This document shows positions 42,041 through 51,119 of a stretch of DNA of 64,000 nucleotides, piece after piece. Below the pieces are notes generated by a model. It made no database searches and was not told the DNA's origin. It worked only from the letters and a program-made list of their open reading frames with translations. The number at the start of each line of letters is the position of its first letter. Position 1 is the first letter of the stretch. The position numbers and the translations under genes are program-made. Source of the DNA: Virgibacillus_F necropolis_A (lineage in GTDB: Bacteria; Bacillota; Bacilli; Bacillales; Amphibacillaceae); NCBI RefSeq assembly GCF_044793635.1, contig NZ_CP084992.1:1054001-1118000 (forward strand), in the 5' to 3' direction.

Positions 42041-43203
42041 GTTACACCAGTTACAAAAATGATATAAAGGATCGGTATACTTCCTGCAACTATTACTAAT
42101 CCAGTCCAACCTACCGCACTAAATATTGGTCCGAATGCAGTACTACCTAACGCAACTCCGACATAATAGGCAACAAGATATAAGCTTGACGCGCTCCCTT
42201 TATGATGTGTCGCTTGTTCACTGACTGATGCTGCAGTTAAGGAATGTGCCGTAAAGAATCCCAAACAGGTGATACATAGTCCAATAATCAGAACTACTAA
42301 AGAATTGCTTAATGTTAAAAAAATCCCGAATCCTAGAGTAATAATTCCTATGATCCGAACAATCCGTATGCCAAACTTCCCTGCTAGCCACCCTGCAAAT
42401 GGTGAACCCACTACACCTAAACCGTACGCAAAAAAAGTATAGGAAATGATTTGTAAAGAAAGCGTGAAAGGTGGTCCCTCCAAATAAAAAGGGAGATAAG
42501 TCCATAAGCCTGTGAACGAAAATTGCAGAACAATTCCCAGGCCAAACACGAGTAATAAAGCAGGATTTTTTAAATGAAACAGAAAGCCTTCAATGTCACG
42601 TGAGAATGACAGATTACTAGCTTCAAATCGATTTGACCTCGGAAGCATCAGAAAAACAGCAACCAAGATGATGACACCAACAGATGCCAAGAAATAAAAT
42701 GCGATTTCCCATGAATAATGGTCCGTAATGTACCCCGTTAGCACCCTGCCCAACATTCCTCCAAGTGCATTACTAGAGATATACAATGCCATCGCAACAC
42801 TGACACTTCTTTTGTCAATTTCCTCACTAATGTATGCAAGGGATGCTGCTGGTAATCCTGCTAAGGCGAACCCCTGAATCAATCGTAAGACGAGTAGAAA
42901 AACGAAAGAGTCCACTAGTGGTATTAAGAAAAACGGAATAATAGATCCAACTAATGAAAACTTGATAAAAAACGTCCGACCGCTTCGATCTGATAAGAAA
43001 CCCAGCACGATTAATCCAATAATCAAGCCAATAATCGTTAGCGATATAGATAAGCTGGACGTTGATACCGATACACCAAATTGACCAACAAATACTGGAA
43101 GAAGCGGCTGTACGGCATACATACTTGCAAATATAAAAAATGATGCCATTGCTAAACTCATGGTTATTTTCCAAAAGTAAAAATCCTTGATTGAATACTG
43201 CAT
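42025..43203 (-). CDS. MFS transporter (YnfM/AraJ-like)
   Basis: A 392-residue permease with twelve predicted membrane segments. It has the MFS loop motif LGFLSDRSGRT between helices 2 and 3 and a second-half counterpart GWLAGKFGIR. The family resembles drug- or sugar-efflux carriers of the YnfM/AraJ type. The substrate is unknown. It follows the next MFS gene by 24 bases, so the two are in one operon. The ribosome binding site before the ATG is weak. Confidence 0.9.
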   Translation of the reverse strand: MQYSIKDFYFWKITMSLAMASFFIFASMYAVQPLLPVFVGQFGVSVSTSSLSISLTIIGLIIGLIVLGFLSDRSGRTFFIKFSLVGSIIPFFLIPLVDSFVFLLVLRLIQGFALAGLPAASLAYISEEIDKRSVSVAMALYISSNALGGMLGRVLTGYITDHYSWEIAFYFLASVGVIILVAVFLMLPRSNRFEASNLSFSRDIEGFLFHLKNPALLLVFGLGIVLQFSFTGLWTYLPFYLEGPPFTLSLQIISYTFFAYGLGVVGSPFAGWLAGKFGIRIVRIIGIITLGFGIFLTLSNSLVVLIIGLCITCLGFFTAHSLTAASVSEQATHHKGSASSLYLVAYYVGVALGSTAFGPIFSAVGWTGLVIVAGSIPILYIIFVTGVTKRRA

Positions 43204-43226
43204 ATGCTCACATCCGTCTAACTTTA

Positions 43227-44420
43227 TTAATCTAATACATATTTATTCCGCCCTGCACAATATCCAAAGATCGCAACCAGAACAGCTACCCCGATCAACG
43301 TTAAAAGCGGTACCGACCAGGCATGGGTTATATCAAACAAGAAGCCGATAAGCATCGGTCCAATTGCGGCCAGTGTATAGCCGAGCGATTGCGCCATCCC
43401 CGATAGCTCTGCTGCCTGCCGTGCTGTTCGTGCACGCATTCCTAAAAAAGCAAGTGCCAAGCTGAAGCTTCCACTCAATGCAATACCGATGCTAATAATA
43501 CTAACAATCATGGTTGCATACGACTCACCGATTAATAAACCGGTGTATCCACCCATCGCAAATAACGTGAGTGTAACGACGATCAGACTCTGTGATTTGA
43601 ATTTATTTGCTATGACAGGGACAAAGAAACTTGCTGGCAATCCAACAAATTGTGTAAACGAAAGCATCCAGCCAGCTGTTGCCATGCTCACACCATAGTC
43701 ATGTAAAATTTCAGGTAACCACGAAACGGTTACGTAAAACATAAAAGACTGTAATCCCATAAAACATGCCACCTGCCATGCAAGTGGTGAACGCCACATT
43801 CGGTTATCAGAAGGCTGCACATATTTCATCTCAACCGATTTTTTTGATTGATCGCGCTTACTTAGATAGATCCAAATAATAATCCCAATCACAGCTGGAA
43901 TTGTCCAAAACAGTAACGCAAGCTGCCAGCCCCAGTCTGCACCACGTGCTAACGGAATACTAAGCCCCGAGGCAGTTGCCGCAAAGATTCCCATCGCAGT
44001 CGAGTATAAACTTGTCATCAGGGCAACTTTTGCAGGGAACTTTTCCTTAATTACTCCTGGTAACAAGACATTACAAATAGCAATCCCGAGACCGATAAAA
44101 ACAGTCCCAGCGAAAAGTAGTATTAACGCAGAAATAGACCGAACCATCACCCCAATTAATAATAAAATGAGTCCAATTAATAAAGCCCGCTCATTACTAT
44201 ACTTATTTCCAAGTCTGGGGGCTAGTGGTGACATAACTGCAAACGCAATTAATGGTAGACTCGTTAAAAGTCCCGCACTCCAGTTTGATAAACCAATATC
44301 ATCACGAATAATGCCAATCACTGGTCCCACTGAGGTGATCGCAGGACGTAGGTTAAATGCCACAAAAATAATACCTATAACCAATAAAACACTATAAAAT
44401 CGCTTTGAATCATTCGTCAT
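43227..44420 (-). CDS. MFS transporter (CynX/NimT family)
   Basis: A 397-residue permease with about twelve membrane segments. It fits the CynX/NimT group (cyanate or 2-nitroimidazole transporter type): starts with FNLRPAITSVGPVI, then SLPLIAFAVMSPLAPRLG. The substrate cannot be told from sequence. Upstream member of a two-gene MFS operon. The ribosome binding site is weak (GGGATTTTA before the ATG), although no better start is seen. Confidence 0.9.
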   Translation of the reverse strand: MTNDSKRFYSVLLVIGIIFVAFNLRPAITSVGPVIGIIRDDIGLSNWSAGLLTSLPLIAFAVMSPLAPRLGNKYSNERALLIGLILLLIGVMVRSISALILLFAGTVFIGLGIAICNVLLPGVIKEKFPAKVALMTSLYSTAMGIFAATASGLSIPLARGADWGWQLALLFWTIPAVIGIIIWIYLSKRDQSKKSVEMKYVQPSDNRMWRSPLAWQVACFMGLQSFMFYVTVSWLPEILHDYGVSMATAGWMLSFTQFVGLPASFFVPVIANKFKSQSLIVVTLTLFAMGGYTGLLIGESYATMIVSIISIGIALSGSFSLALAFLGMRARTARQAAELSGMAQSLGYTLAAIGPMLIGFLFDITHAWSVPLLTLIGVAVLVAIFGYCAGRNKYVLD

Positions 44421-44550
44421 TAAAATCCCAACATCCTTTAAACCCTAAATAATATCTATCATCTAATATAGCATATCTGTATGTTTGACCAATAACAAAG
44501 GGTTCTGGCAAAATCATTTTACTTCAAGCAAAAAAACACTACTTTGTTAC

Positions 44551-44578
44551 TACATATTTCGACAAATTTTTCCGATAA
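44551..44578 (+). promoter_or_regulatory. Candidate sigma-D promoter of the chemoreceptor gene
   Basis: TCCGATAA at 44571-44578 matches six of eight of the sigma-D -10 box, with TACA (for TAAA) 16 bases upstream. The fit is weaker than at the other flagellar promoters, but the position, about 40 bases before the start codon, and the gene type support it. Confidence 0.5.
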
Positions 44579-44618
44579 GAATGAGAGGACAGATATTTCC
44601 AGTCGAAAGGTGATAATA

Positions 44619-46658
44619 ATGAAACTAAAAAAGAATAAGCAAAGTAAGAAACTTAATAAACGGCACAAGGGATCCCTGCAGCGTCAAATTCTAGTGCCCT
44701 TCTTACTATTAATAATTATTGCAGGTGCCTTGATTGCGTATACTAGCTATAAATTTAGTTCAAATGCAATGATAGACCAAATGTCAAACAGTGTGGAAAG
44801 CCAGACAGCAAATTTAAATGATACGTTTGATGTGTTTTTTTCCAATACAGAGAGCGTAATTAATCGCTTTGTAGAAAACGACTTATTCACTACATATAAA
44901 CCTGATAAACGCACTGAACTACTTGACTATCTTGGGGAAACGAGAGAAGCAAACCCTACAATAGCTAATGTATACGCTGGTATTCGAAAAACGGGAGAAA
45001 CCATTATTTATCCAGAAGCGGACCTTGGTAATGATTTCGATCCACGCTCCAGCTCATGGTATAAAAAAGCGGCAGATGCTAAGGGTGAGGTTATCTGGAC
45101 CAAGCCTTACATTGATAATGCAACAAAACAAATGATTGTAACAGCCGCGAAAGCATTTTATAATAATGGACAACTCGTTGGCGTTACAGGCGCTGATATA
45201 TATGTTGATACCTTAATTGAGATGACCAATAAAATAAAAGTAGGAAAGTCCGGATTTGCGTTAATCATTGACCGAAGCGGTAATTTTATTGCACATCCTG
45301 ACGAAACCTTAATTGGAACCAGCGCAGAGCAACAACCATATTTTAAGGAACTGCAAAGCAGTAGTGACAATGGCATTATCGAATACCAAGCAGACGGCGG
45401 TAACCGAATCTTAGGCTATACGACAAACGAGAAAACTGGTTGGGTAGTTGGGGAAACTGTTTTTGAAAAAGATTTTCAAGAACAAGCAAGAACTATTATG
45501 CTACCTATCGCAATCACACTATTAATCGTTATTGCAATTGCTATTGCAGTTTCCTTTATCTCAACAAAACGTATCACGAAACCAATCAAGGAACTTCAAT
45601 CAACAATGAAAGAAGTGGAAAATGGAGACCTTCTGGCAAAATCGAATATTAACGCAAAAAATGAAATTGGCGTATTGGCGCAAAGCTTTGAAAACATGCT
45701 TCACCAAATGCGTACAATGATGGTCAATATCAAAGATGTATCATTTAACGTTTCTGAAGCGTCACAAACACTGGTTGCAAGTGCTGAAGAAAATACAGCT
45801 TCATCAAATGAAGTGGCAACAACGATGGAGCAAATCGCAACTGGTGCTGGCGAACAATCTGAAATGATGGAACAGAACGCAGTCGCTACAGAAAAATTAT
45901 CAAACTTGATTAAAGAAATTGAGTCGTATAATCAAAAGGTTTTTGACGAGGCAAAAGTCATGAATGAGATATCCGAAAAAGGCTCAGGCATTGTTAAGCT
46001 TCTCCACAAACAATCGACAGAAACAGGTGAAATGACATCTGAAGTGGTTAAAGCGATTCAATCCCTTGATACGAAGTCGACTAACATCAATGATATCGTA
46101 ACGAAAATTGCTGATATTGCCAGTCAGACAAATTTATTAGCATTAAACGCAGCAATTGAAGCGGCACGTGCAGGTGAAAATGGCCGTGGCTTTGCGGTGG
46201 TAGCCGATGAAGTACGTAAACTTGCCGAACAATCCGAGAGTGCTTTGGGCGATATTTCCGTTTTAATAGAAGAAATGCAAGTCGAGACCAAGAACACAGT
46301 TTCCCTTGTAGGCAAAACCAATGACGTGATTCAAACACAATCCATGTCAGTTGATCAGACCGAACAAGCATTTACAAACATTCAGGATACCATTAAGACA
46401 AATAACGAATTGATTGAAAGAGTCATGGAAACCATGAAAACAATCATCAATCAGGAACATATCATTTCCAAGAACACACAAAATATCGCATCGATCAGTC
46501 AGGAAACTGCTGCAGGAACTGAAGAAATATCTGCATCTATTGAACAACAAACCGCTTCAATGGAACAATTAAATCACCTGGCAGAAGAACTGGAAGACTA
46601 TTCGATGCAAATGCAAGAACAAGTAAACAAATTTAAAATTGATGAGAATGCAAAATAA
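44619..46658 (+). CDS. Methyl-accepting chemotaxis protein (dCache type)
   Basis: A 679-residue membrane chemoreceptor: basic N-terminus, first membrane segment at about 23-44, an extracellular dCache sensor domain (ligand-type pattern DPRSSSWYKKA and VTGADIYVDTLIEM), second membrane segment near 295-315, a HAMP domain, and the long coiled-coil signalling domain with the hairpin tip IASQTNLLALNAAIEAARAGE (read as IASQTNLLALNAA and AARAGENGRGFAVVADEV). Methylation sites flank the tip. Ligand unknown. The start is the ATG at 44619, with AAAGGTGA upstream; an upstream frame from 44544 has none. Confidence 0.96.
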   Translation: MKLKKNKQSKKLNKRHKGSLQRQILVPFLLLIIIAGALIAYTSYKFSSNAMIDQMSNSVESQTANLNDTFDVFFSNTESVINRFVENDLFTTYKPDKRTELLDYLGETREANPTIANVYAGIRKTGETIIYPEADLGNDFDPRSSSWYKKAADAKGEVIWTKPYIDNATKQMIVTAAKAFYNNGQLVGVTGADIYVDTLIEMTNKIKVGKSGFALIIDRSGNFIAHPDETLIGTSAEQQPYFKELQSSSDNGIIEYQADGGNRILGYTTNEKTGWVVGETVFEKDFQEQARTIMLPIAITLLIVIAIAIAVSFISTKRITKPIKELQSTMKEVENGDLLAKSNINAKNEIGVLAQSFENMLHQMRTMMVNIKDVSFNVSEASQTLVASAEENTASSNEVATTMEQIATGAGEQSEMMEQNAVATEKLSNLIKEIESYNQKVFDEAKVMNEISEKGSGIVKLLHKQSTETGEMTSEVVKAIQSLDTKSTNINDIVTKIADIASQTNLLALNAAIEAARAGENGRGFAVVADEVRKLAEQSESALGDISVLIEEMQVETKNTVSLVGKTNDVIQTQSMSVDQTEQAFTNIQDTIKTNNELIERVMETMKTIINQEHIISKNTQNIASISQETAAGTEEISASIEQQTASMEQLNHLAEELEDYSMQMQEQVNKFKIDENAK

Positions 46659-46753
46659 CTTTTTATGCCATGCGTGGATTTTTTCTACGTGTGGTTTTTT
46701 TATTAGACGATTTTTGAGAAGAGGTCTACAATAGCTTTGAGAGGAGGATCAGC

Positions 46754-47443
46754 ATGAAAACTATAGGACTAATCGGTGGCATGAGCTGGGAGTCGTCCCT
46801 TGAGTACTACCGTATAATTAATAAAAAAATAAGCAATCAGGTTGGTGGACTATCATCTGCAGAGTGTATGTTGTACAGTTTAAATTTTGCAGAAATAGAA
46901 CTCCTCCAACGGAATAATGAATGGGAAAAGGCCGCAGCAATCTTAAGTGATATCGCGAAAAAACTGGAATCTGCTGGTGCTGATTGTGTGTTAATATGCA
47001 CGAACACGATGCACAAAATTGCCGGTCAAGTTCAGGAATCACTTAACGTTCCACTCATCCATATCGGCGATACAACTGCTGAAGCTATATGTGAGGACAA
47101 AATATCAAAAATAGGATTACTCGGAACACGCTATACAATGGAAGAAGACTTTTACCACGAACGACTTGAAGAACGTGGAATTGATGTCGTTACACCAGGT
47201 CAAGTTGCTCGGACCGAATTAAATCGAATTATATTTGAGGAACTTTGCCAAGGTGTGTTTTTACCTGAATCAAAAAAGAAGATCCAGGCCATGATAGAAG
47301 ATCTGCGCTCGGAAGGTGCACAAGCAATTGTCTTAGGCTGCACGGAGATTCCTTTGATCATCAAACAAGAGGACAGTTCGTTACCTCTTTATAACACGAT
47401 GGATATCCATGCTAGGAAAGCAGTTGAATTTGCTTTAGGGTGA
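46754..47443 (+). CDS. Aspartate/glutamate racemase family protein
   Basis: A 229-residue cytoplasmic PLP-independent racemase. It has the family start IGLIGGMSWESSLEYYR and the two catalytic cysteines in ICTNTMHK and LGCTEIPLI. The length and pattern fit the aspartate racemase line (RacD/YgeA) rather than the MurI glutamate racemase. GAGGAGGA precedes the ATG. A repeat cluster follows at once, and the next gene is on the other strand. Confidence 0.93.
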   Translation: MKTIGLIGGMSWESSLEYYRIINKKISNQVGGLSSAECMLYSLNFAEIELLQRNNEWEKAAAILSDIAKKLESAGADCVLICTNTMHKIAGQVQESLNVPLIHIGDTTAEAICEDKISKIGLLGTRYTMEEDFYHERLEERGIDVVTPGQVARTELNRIIFEELCQGVFLPESKKKIQAMIEDLRSEGAQAIVLGCTEIPLIIKQEDSSLPLYNTMDIHARKAVEFALG

Positions 47444-47464
47444 TGGTGAGGTTGGCAGCCAATG

Positions 47465-47605
47465 TCGACTGGGTGGAAATGCGAATGGCGGATATAAGTG
47501 TAGATTGGCGGTTATATTTTAAAATTAGCAGTTATATTTGCAGAACGGCGGTTATTTTATAAAATCGGCAGATATCCCCCTGGAACGGCGGATATAATAA
47601 TAACG
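47465..47605. repeat. Tandem GGCGGTTATATT-type repeats after the racemase gene
   Basis: Words of the form GGCGGATATAA, GGCGGTTATATT, GCAGTTATATT, GGCGGTTATTTT, GGCAGATATC and GGCGGATATAAT recur six times at about 22-26-base steps. It has the same style as the 38.1-38.4 kb tandem repeats but another word. No gene is seen. Confidence 0.7.
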
Positions 47606-47617
47606 GGGTGCACCCAC

Positions 47618-47658
47618 AAAAAAACAGGACAACCCCACCACAAAAGAGAGGTTGTCCA
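47618..47658 (-). terminator. Terminator of the agmatinase-type gene
   Basis: On the minus strand GGACAACC and GGTTGTCC pair around a loop of about 15 bases, followed by TGTTTTTTT. Confidence 0.8.
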
Positions 47659-47672
47659 CAACACCACTAAAT

Positions 47673-48623
47673 TTATTTCTGTTCGTTTAAAATTCTCCCT
47701 GCTAACGCATACAAAACTACTGTGGATACGAAATGGGATGAATTATCATTTGAATCCTGTTGTGGATATACCTCCACATAATCCATTCCACGAATGCCTA
47801 GCTTCGAAAATTCATATACAAGCTCAACTAGTTCATACGAAGTTAATCCATTTCCATCGACTGGACCACCTGGATTGAACGCGAAATCCAGTACATCGCT
47901 ACAAATGCTCAGATAAACAGCCTCTGTTCCTTTACTTGCAATACTGTATGCATCACGTGCCAATTCAACTAAATTTTTTGACTGCCTAACTTGACGAGCC
48001 GAAATCGTTGTCGCGCCTACTTCATCAGCATATCTTCCAGTCTCCGGCTTGTTCCTGGGACCATGAATTCCCATATGCACGATACTTTCATTCCGAACGC
48101 TTTCGCTCTCATAAATCCGGTGGAATGGTGTGCTTCTTGCAAATAAATCCCCTTCATAATCTGGATGATTGTCATAGTGAGCATCCAAGTGAATAATACC
48201 TACTTGTCCATCAATTTCTTCACTCAGCGCCTTTACGATTGGGTATGTAATCCCATGATCCCCACCAAAAGCTACAGGAAACTTATCTGTTTGCCAAACC
48301 TTACCTGCAAACTTTTCAATCCGACGCATGGTCTCCCGTGTGTCAGCCGGAACAACATCTACATCACCTAAATCTCCAAATTTATAATGCTCTTTTACAT
48401 CAATATGGTTTAATTCTGGTAAATAACCCGAATAGCGTGCTGAATTCAGACGAATTACTTTAGGACCAAGCTCACATCCCGTATAATTCCCCCATGTCAC
48501 AGATCCTTCCCATGGAACACCATAAATCAACACATCACGGTCATTTGTACTGTCATCCTCAAGGAAAACTTTTTTTCCTCCCAAATAACAAGGTGTATTT
48601 CCGTAAATCATTTCCTGTCTCAT
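47673..48623 (-). CDS. Agmatinase-family ureohydrolase
   Basis: A 316-residue manganese enzyme of the arginase/agmatinase fold. The metal ligands are seen in FGGDHGITYP, IHLDAHYDNH and ICSDVLDFAFNP. The chain is longer than SpeB of B. subtilis (290), and the start has an extra element. Activity on agmatine, guanidinobutyrate or formiminoglutamate cannot be told apart by eye. TAGGAGTGA precedes the ATG. Single gene with its own terminator; putP follows on the same strand. Confidence 0.88.
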   Translation of the reverse strand: MRQEMIYGNTPCYLGGKKVFLEDDSTNDRDVLIYGVPWEGSVTWGNYTGCELGPKVIRLNSARYSGYLPELNHIDVKEHYKFGDLGDVDVVPADTRETMRRIEKFAGKVWQTDKFPVAFGGDHGITYPIVKALSEEIDGQVGIIHLDAHYDNHPDYEGDLFARSTPFHRIYESESVRNESIVHMGIHGPRNKPETGRYADEVGATTISARQVRQSKNLVELARDAYSIASKGTEAVYLSICSDVLDFAFNPGGPVDGNGLTSYELVELVYEFSKLGIRGMDYVEVYPQQDSNDNSSHFVSTVVLYALAGRILNEQK

Positions 48624-48700
48624 ATACGATCACTCCTAGCTTATATTTATATTCTTCCCCTATTGTCGCAAAAAACACAATTCTGTACAATTTTTTATGT

Positions 48701-48738
48701 AAAAATACCCATTAGCCAGCAACACTGGCCAATGGGTA
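48701..48738 (-). terminator. Terminator of putP
   Basis: On the minus strand ACCCATT.GCCAG and CTGGC.AATGGGT pair around a five-base loop, followed by ATTTTTAC. Confidence 0.85.
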
Positions 48739-48749
48739 AATTTTTAAAA

Positions 48750-50261
48750 TCAATCTGCAATTGCTTGATTATATTCTGCCTCTACTTCAGGATGTGCTTT
48801 ACCCATCAAGCTGACAATCCAGATAACCAGACAAGAAAGTACGAAGCCTGGTACAAGAGAATACAAACCTTCTACGCCAAGCGCTGCGGAAATGGAAGGG
48901 AAAACCTCCCATAAGATAACCGTTATTCCTCCGACAAGCATTCCAAATAAAACACCTAAGCCCGTCGTACGTCTCCACCATAGTGCAAAAATAACAGGTG
49001 GACCAAACACGGATCCAAATCCAGCCCATGCGTATGCAACAATTCCTAATACGCTTTGACTACCACTAGATGCTAATGCAAGTGCAATTCCCGCAATAAC
49101 AACAGTAGCTATACGTCCTACCCACATTAATTCTTTTTGTGAAGAATTTTTACGGAAGAATGGTTTATAGAAATCCTCCGCTAATGCACTACACGCCACA
49201 ACCAATTGTGAATCCATTGTGCTCATGATTGCTGCCAATACTGCTGCTAATAAGAAACCTGCAACCCATGGATTAAATACTACCTGAATCAATCGAATAA
49301 ACACTTGTTCTGGATCATCTAATGGAACATCAAAGTATGCGATTCCTGCAAGAGCCACAAAAATTGCGCCTAATAAAGATATACCAATCCAGATCATTGC
49401 AATCATTCGAGCCTTAGGAACATCCTTTGCACTGCGAATTCCCATAAATCTAGCAATAATATGTGGTTGACCAGGATAACCTAATCCCCAGGCCAACAAG
49501 GAAATAATCGTTATAAATGTGGCTGTTCCTGCACTTTGCCAAAAAACACCTTCCCCAAAATCAGAAGTCACATTTCTTGTTACATACAACAAATCAGGAT
49601 TTATCGAAGAAAGCTTGGTCCATAAACCTGAAAGCCCACCTAAATGTCCCCAAATGATATAAATTGGAGCGATAATTAATGCTAAGAACATAAGTGATCC
49701 CTGAATGAAATCTGTATAACTCGCTGCGAGGAATCCACCTAGGAATGTATATGCTATAACAACAATTGCACCAATCCATAAGCCTTGTGTAAATGTCATT
49801 CCATCAAATATGGCAACAAACAATTTACCACTTGCTACAAGACCTGAAGCAACATAAATCATGTAAAAAATGAGAATAAAAAGTGCGGAAACAACTCGTA
49901 ATGAATGACTTTTATCGCGAAAACGGTTTTCAAAAAACTCTGGTAAGGTTACGGAGTCATTTGAAACTTCTGTATACCGGCGTAAACGTTTAGCGATAAA
50001 CTGCCAGTTCAAGTAAGCACCTACAGCTAATCCAACACCAATCCACAGTCCACTAATACCTGATGCATAAACTGCACCCGGAAGTCCTAATAATAGCCAA
50101 CCACTAAAGTCACTCGCCTGAGCGGACAGTGCCGCTACCCATGGGTTTAAACTTCTACCACCAAGTATGTAATCCGAAAGTGTACTTGTTTTACTGTATG
50201 TCCACAATCCAATTACCAGCATACCAATACAATATACCGAAAAAGTAATAATGGCTTCCAT
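48750..50261 (-). CDS. putP: Sodium:proline symporter PutP
   Basis: A 503-residue member of the sodium:solute symporter family with about thirteen membrane segments. The N-terminus reads IGLWTYSKTSTLSDYILGGRSLNPWVAALSAQASDFSGWLLLGLPG, typical of PutP/OpuE (shown as SDYILGGRSLNPW and SAQASDFSGWLLLG). Proline import may serve nutrition or osmoprotection. The ribosome binding site (AAAGGGG) lies inside the end of the tiny gene just upstream, so the two are probably cotranslated. A terminator follows. Confidence 0.94.
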   Translation of the reverse strand: MEAIITFSVYCIGMLVIGLWTYSKTSTLSDYILGGRSLNPWVAALSAQASDFSGWLLLGLPGAVYASGISGLWIGVGLAVGAYLNWQFIAKRLRRYTEVSNDSVTLPEFFENRFRDKSHSLRVVSALFILIFYMIYVASGLVASGKLFVAIFDGMTFTQGLWIGAIVVIAYTFLGGFLAASYTDFIQGSLMFLALIIAPIYIIWGHLGGLSGLWTKLSSINPDLLYVTRNVTSDFGEGVFWQSAGTATFITIISLLAWGLGYPGQPHIIARFMGIRSAKDVPKARMIAMIWIGISLLGAIFVALAGIAYFDVPLDDPEQVFIRLIQVVFNPWVAGFLLAAVLAAIMSTMDSQLVVACSALAEDFYKPFFRKNSSQKELMWVGRIATVVIAGIALALASSGSQSVLGIVAYAWAGFGSVFGPPVIFALWWRRTTGLGVLFGMLVGGITVILWEVFPSISAALGVEGLYSLVPGFVLSCLVIWIVSLMGKAHPEVEAEYNQAIAD

Positions 50262-50264
50262 TGT

Positions 50265-50369
50265 CTAATCACGTCCCCTTTCTATTAAAAAAGTAATTAC
50301 CCCAATAATCATACATGCCGTAATTGGAACATACAGCCAAAACCATGAAACAAATGGTAATGAGTCCAT
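50265..50369 (-). CDS. Tiny membrane peptide directly upstream of putP
   Basis: A 34-residue frame with a strong ribosome binding site (GGAGG, eight bases before the ATG) and three bases before the putP start. The peptide has one membrane segment (about residues 8-28, WFWLYVPITACMIIGVITFL) and a short basic tail (ERGRD). Small accessory peptides are known beside other sodium:solute symporters in Gram-positive bacteria. This one fits that pattern, but no family match could be checked. It could help assembly or activity of PutP. Confidence 0.7.
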   Translation of the reverse strand: MDSLPFVSWFWLYVPITACMIIGVITFLIERGRD

Positions 50370-50540
50370 ACTTTCTACCTCCTACTTTTTGATGATATTA
50401 TCATTGTTCCAAATAGTATAACAAATCCAAACATTTAAACAAAGTATTATCTGAATCTTCCAGTTCATCTGCAGGCTTTTTCTTCTATTAGTCAAGCCCT
50501 TATTGTTCAGCATACGATGTGAATTCTTTGAATATGAATA

Positions 50541-50577
50541 AAAAAAAGCCGCTATCCGTCCGAAAACGGTGCGACTA
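50541..50577 (-). terminator. Likely terminator of the toxin mRNA
   Basis: On the minus strand GCACCGT and ACGGATAGCGGC pair imperfectly, followed by TTTTTTTATT. It lies about 200 bases after the toxin stop, so the toxin mRNA would run across the whole antisense gene. Confidence 0.55.
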
Positions 50578-50612
50578 AAGATTCAATGACCTTTTAAAAT
50601 ATATGTGTAATT

Positions 50613-50784
50613 CTTTTCATTCGGTGAGTTTGTGGTATACTATAGGTAGAAATGTGCATATAATATTTAGACCACAGCTGCAACTGTGGCCTATCGATAA
50701 GCGTTCCCCCAGGGGATCTGCTATCCAATCTGAATAGACCTCTCCCAATCAACAATGAGGGTTAATAGGGAGGTCTATTTTTTA
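50613..50784 (+). ncRNA. Putative antisense RNA antitoxin, converging on the toxin gene
   Basis: An extended -10 promoter (TGTGGTATACT, 50631-50641, -35-like TTTTCA near 50614) would start an RNA at about 50648. It folds at once (CCACAG with CTGTGG) and ends in a strong terminator (ATAGACCTC.C with G.GAGGTCTAT, then TTTTTT at about 50733-50784), overlapping the toxin stop codon. This is the architecture of RatA-like antitoxin RNAs of Bacillus, which pair with the 3' part of the toxin mRNA. Exact ends are estimates. Confidence 0.65.
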
Positions 50785-50876
50785 TTGATCATTTTTTCAA
50801 CGAGAGTTAACAAACCGGTCAAAAACGTACCAAATGCAAACACAATCATAAACACCTCGAAAATGCTCAAAGGCAT
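50775..50876 (-). CDS. Small holin-like toxin of a type I toxin-antitoxin system
   Basis: A 33-residue peptide with one membrane segment (FEVFMIVFAFGTFLTGLLTL) and a basic end (EKMINKK). It fits the putative holin-like toxin family (TxpA/BsrG-like), which damages the membrane when overexpressed. An AAAGGGGGTG ribosome binding site lies close to the ATG. The upstream DNA has a TATAAT box near 50940. The stop codon lies inside the terminator hairpin of the antisense RNA. Too short for standard gene callers. Confidence 0.75.
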   Translation of the reverse strand: MPLSIFEVFMIVFAFGTFLTGLLTLVEKMINKK

Positions 50877-51072
50877 CACCCCCTTTTAAAACGCTGCTAG
50901 GGCTAGCCGACCACTCCTAAAAGAACCTTATCTACCAGTTATTATAGCACAATAGATAGTATATAAACCAGAAAATGCGAACAAATGTTTGTGATTAAAT
51001 CTAAATACAAATTCTTGCTGAGCCTTTTGGCATATAAGAAAAACCTTGGCTTATCGCTAAAACCTTAAGTAC

Positions 51073-51108
51073 TAAAAAACGATATGCATAAATTTCTGCA
51101 TATCGTTT
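51073..51108 (-). terminator. Terminator of fabI
   Basis: On the minus strand ACGATATGCA and TGCATATCGT pair, followed by TTTTTT. Confidence 0.9.
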
Positions 51109-51119
51109 CTCTACTATTA

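Noticed and set aside
50648..50784. A metabolite riboswitch before fabI or putP
   Set aside because: The plus-strand structured RNA is convergent to the small toxin gene and ends in a terminator facing no downstream plus-strand gene, so an antisense antitoxin RNA explains it better.
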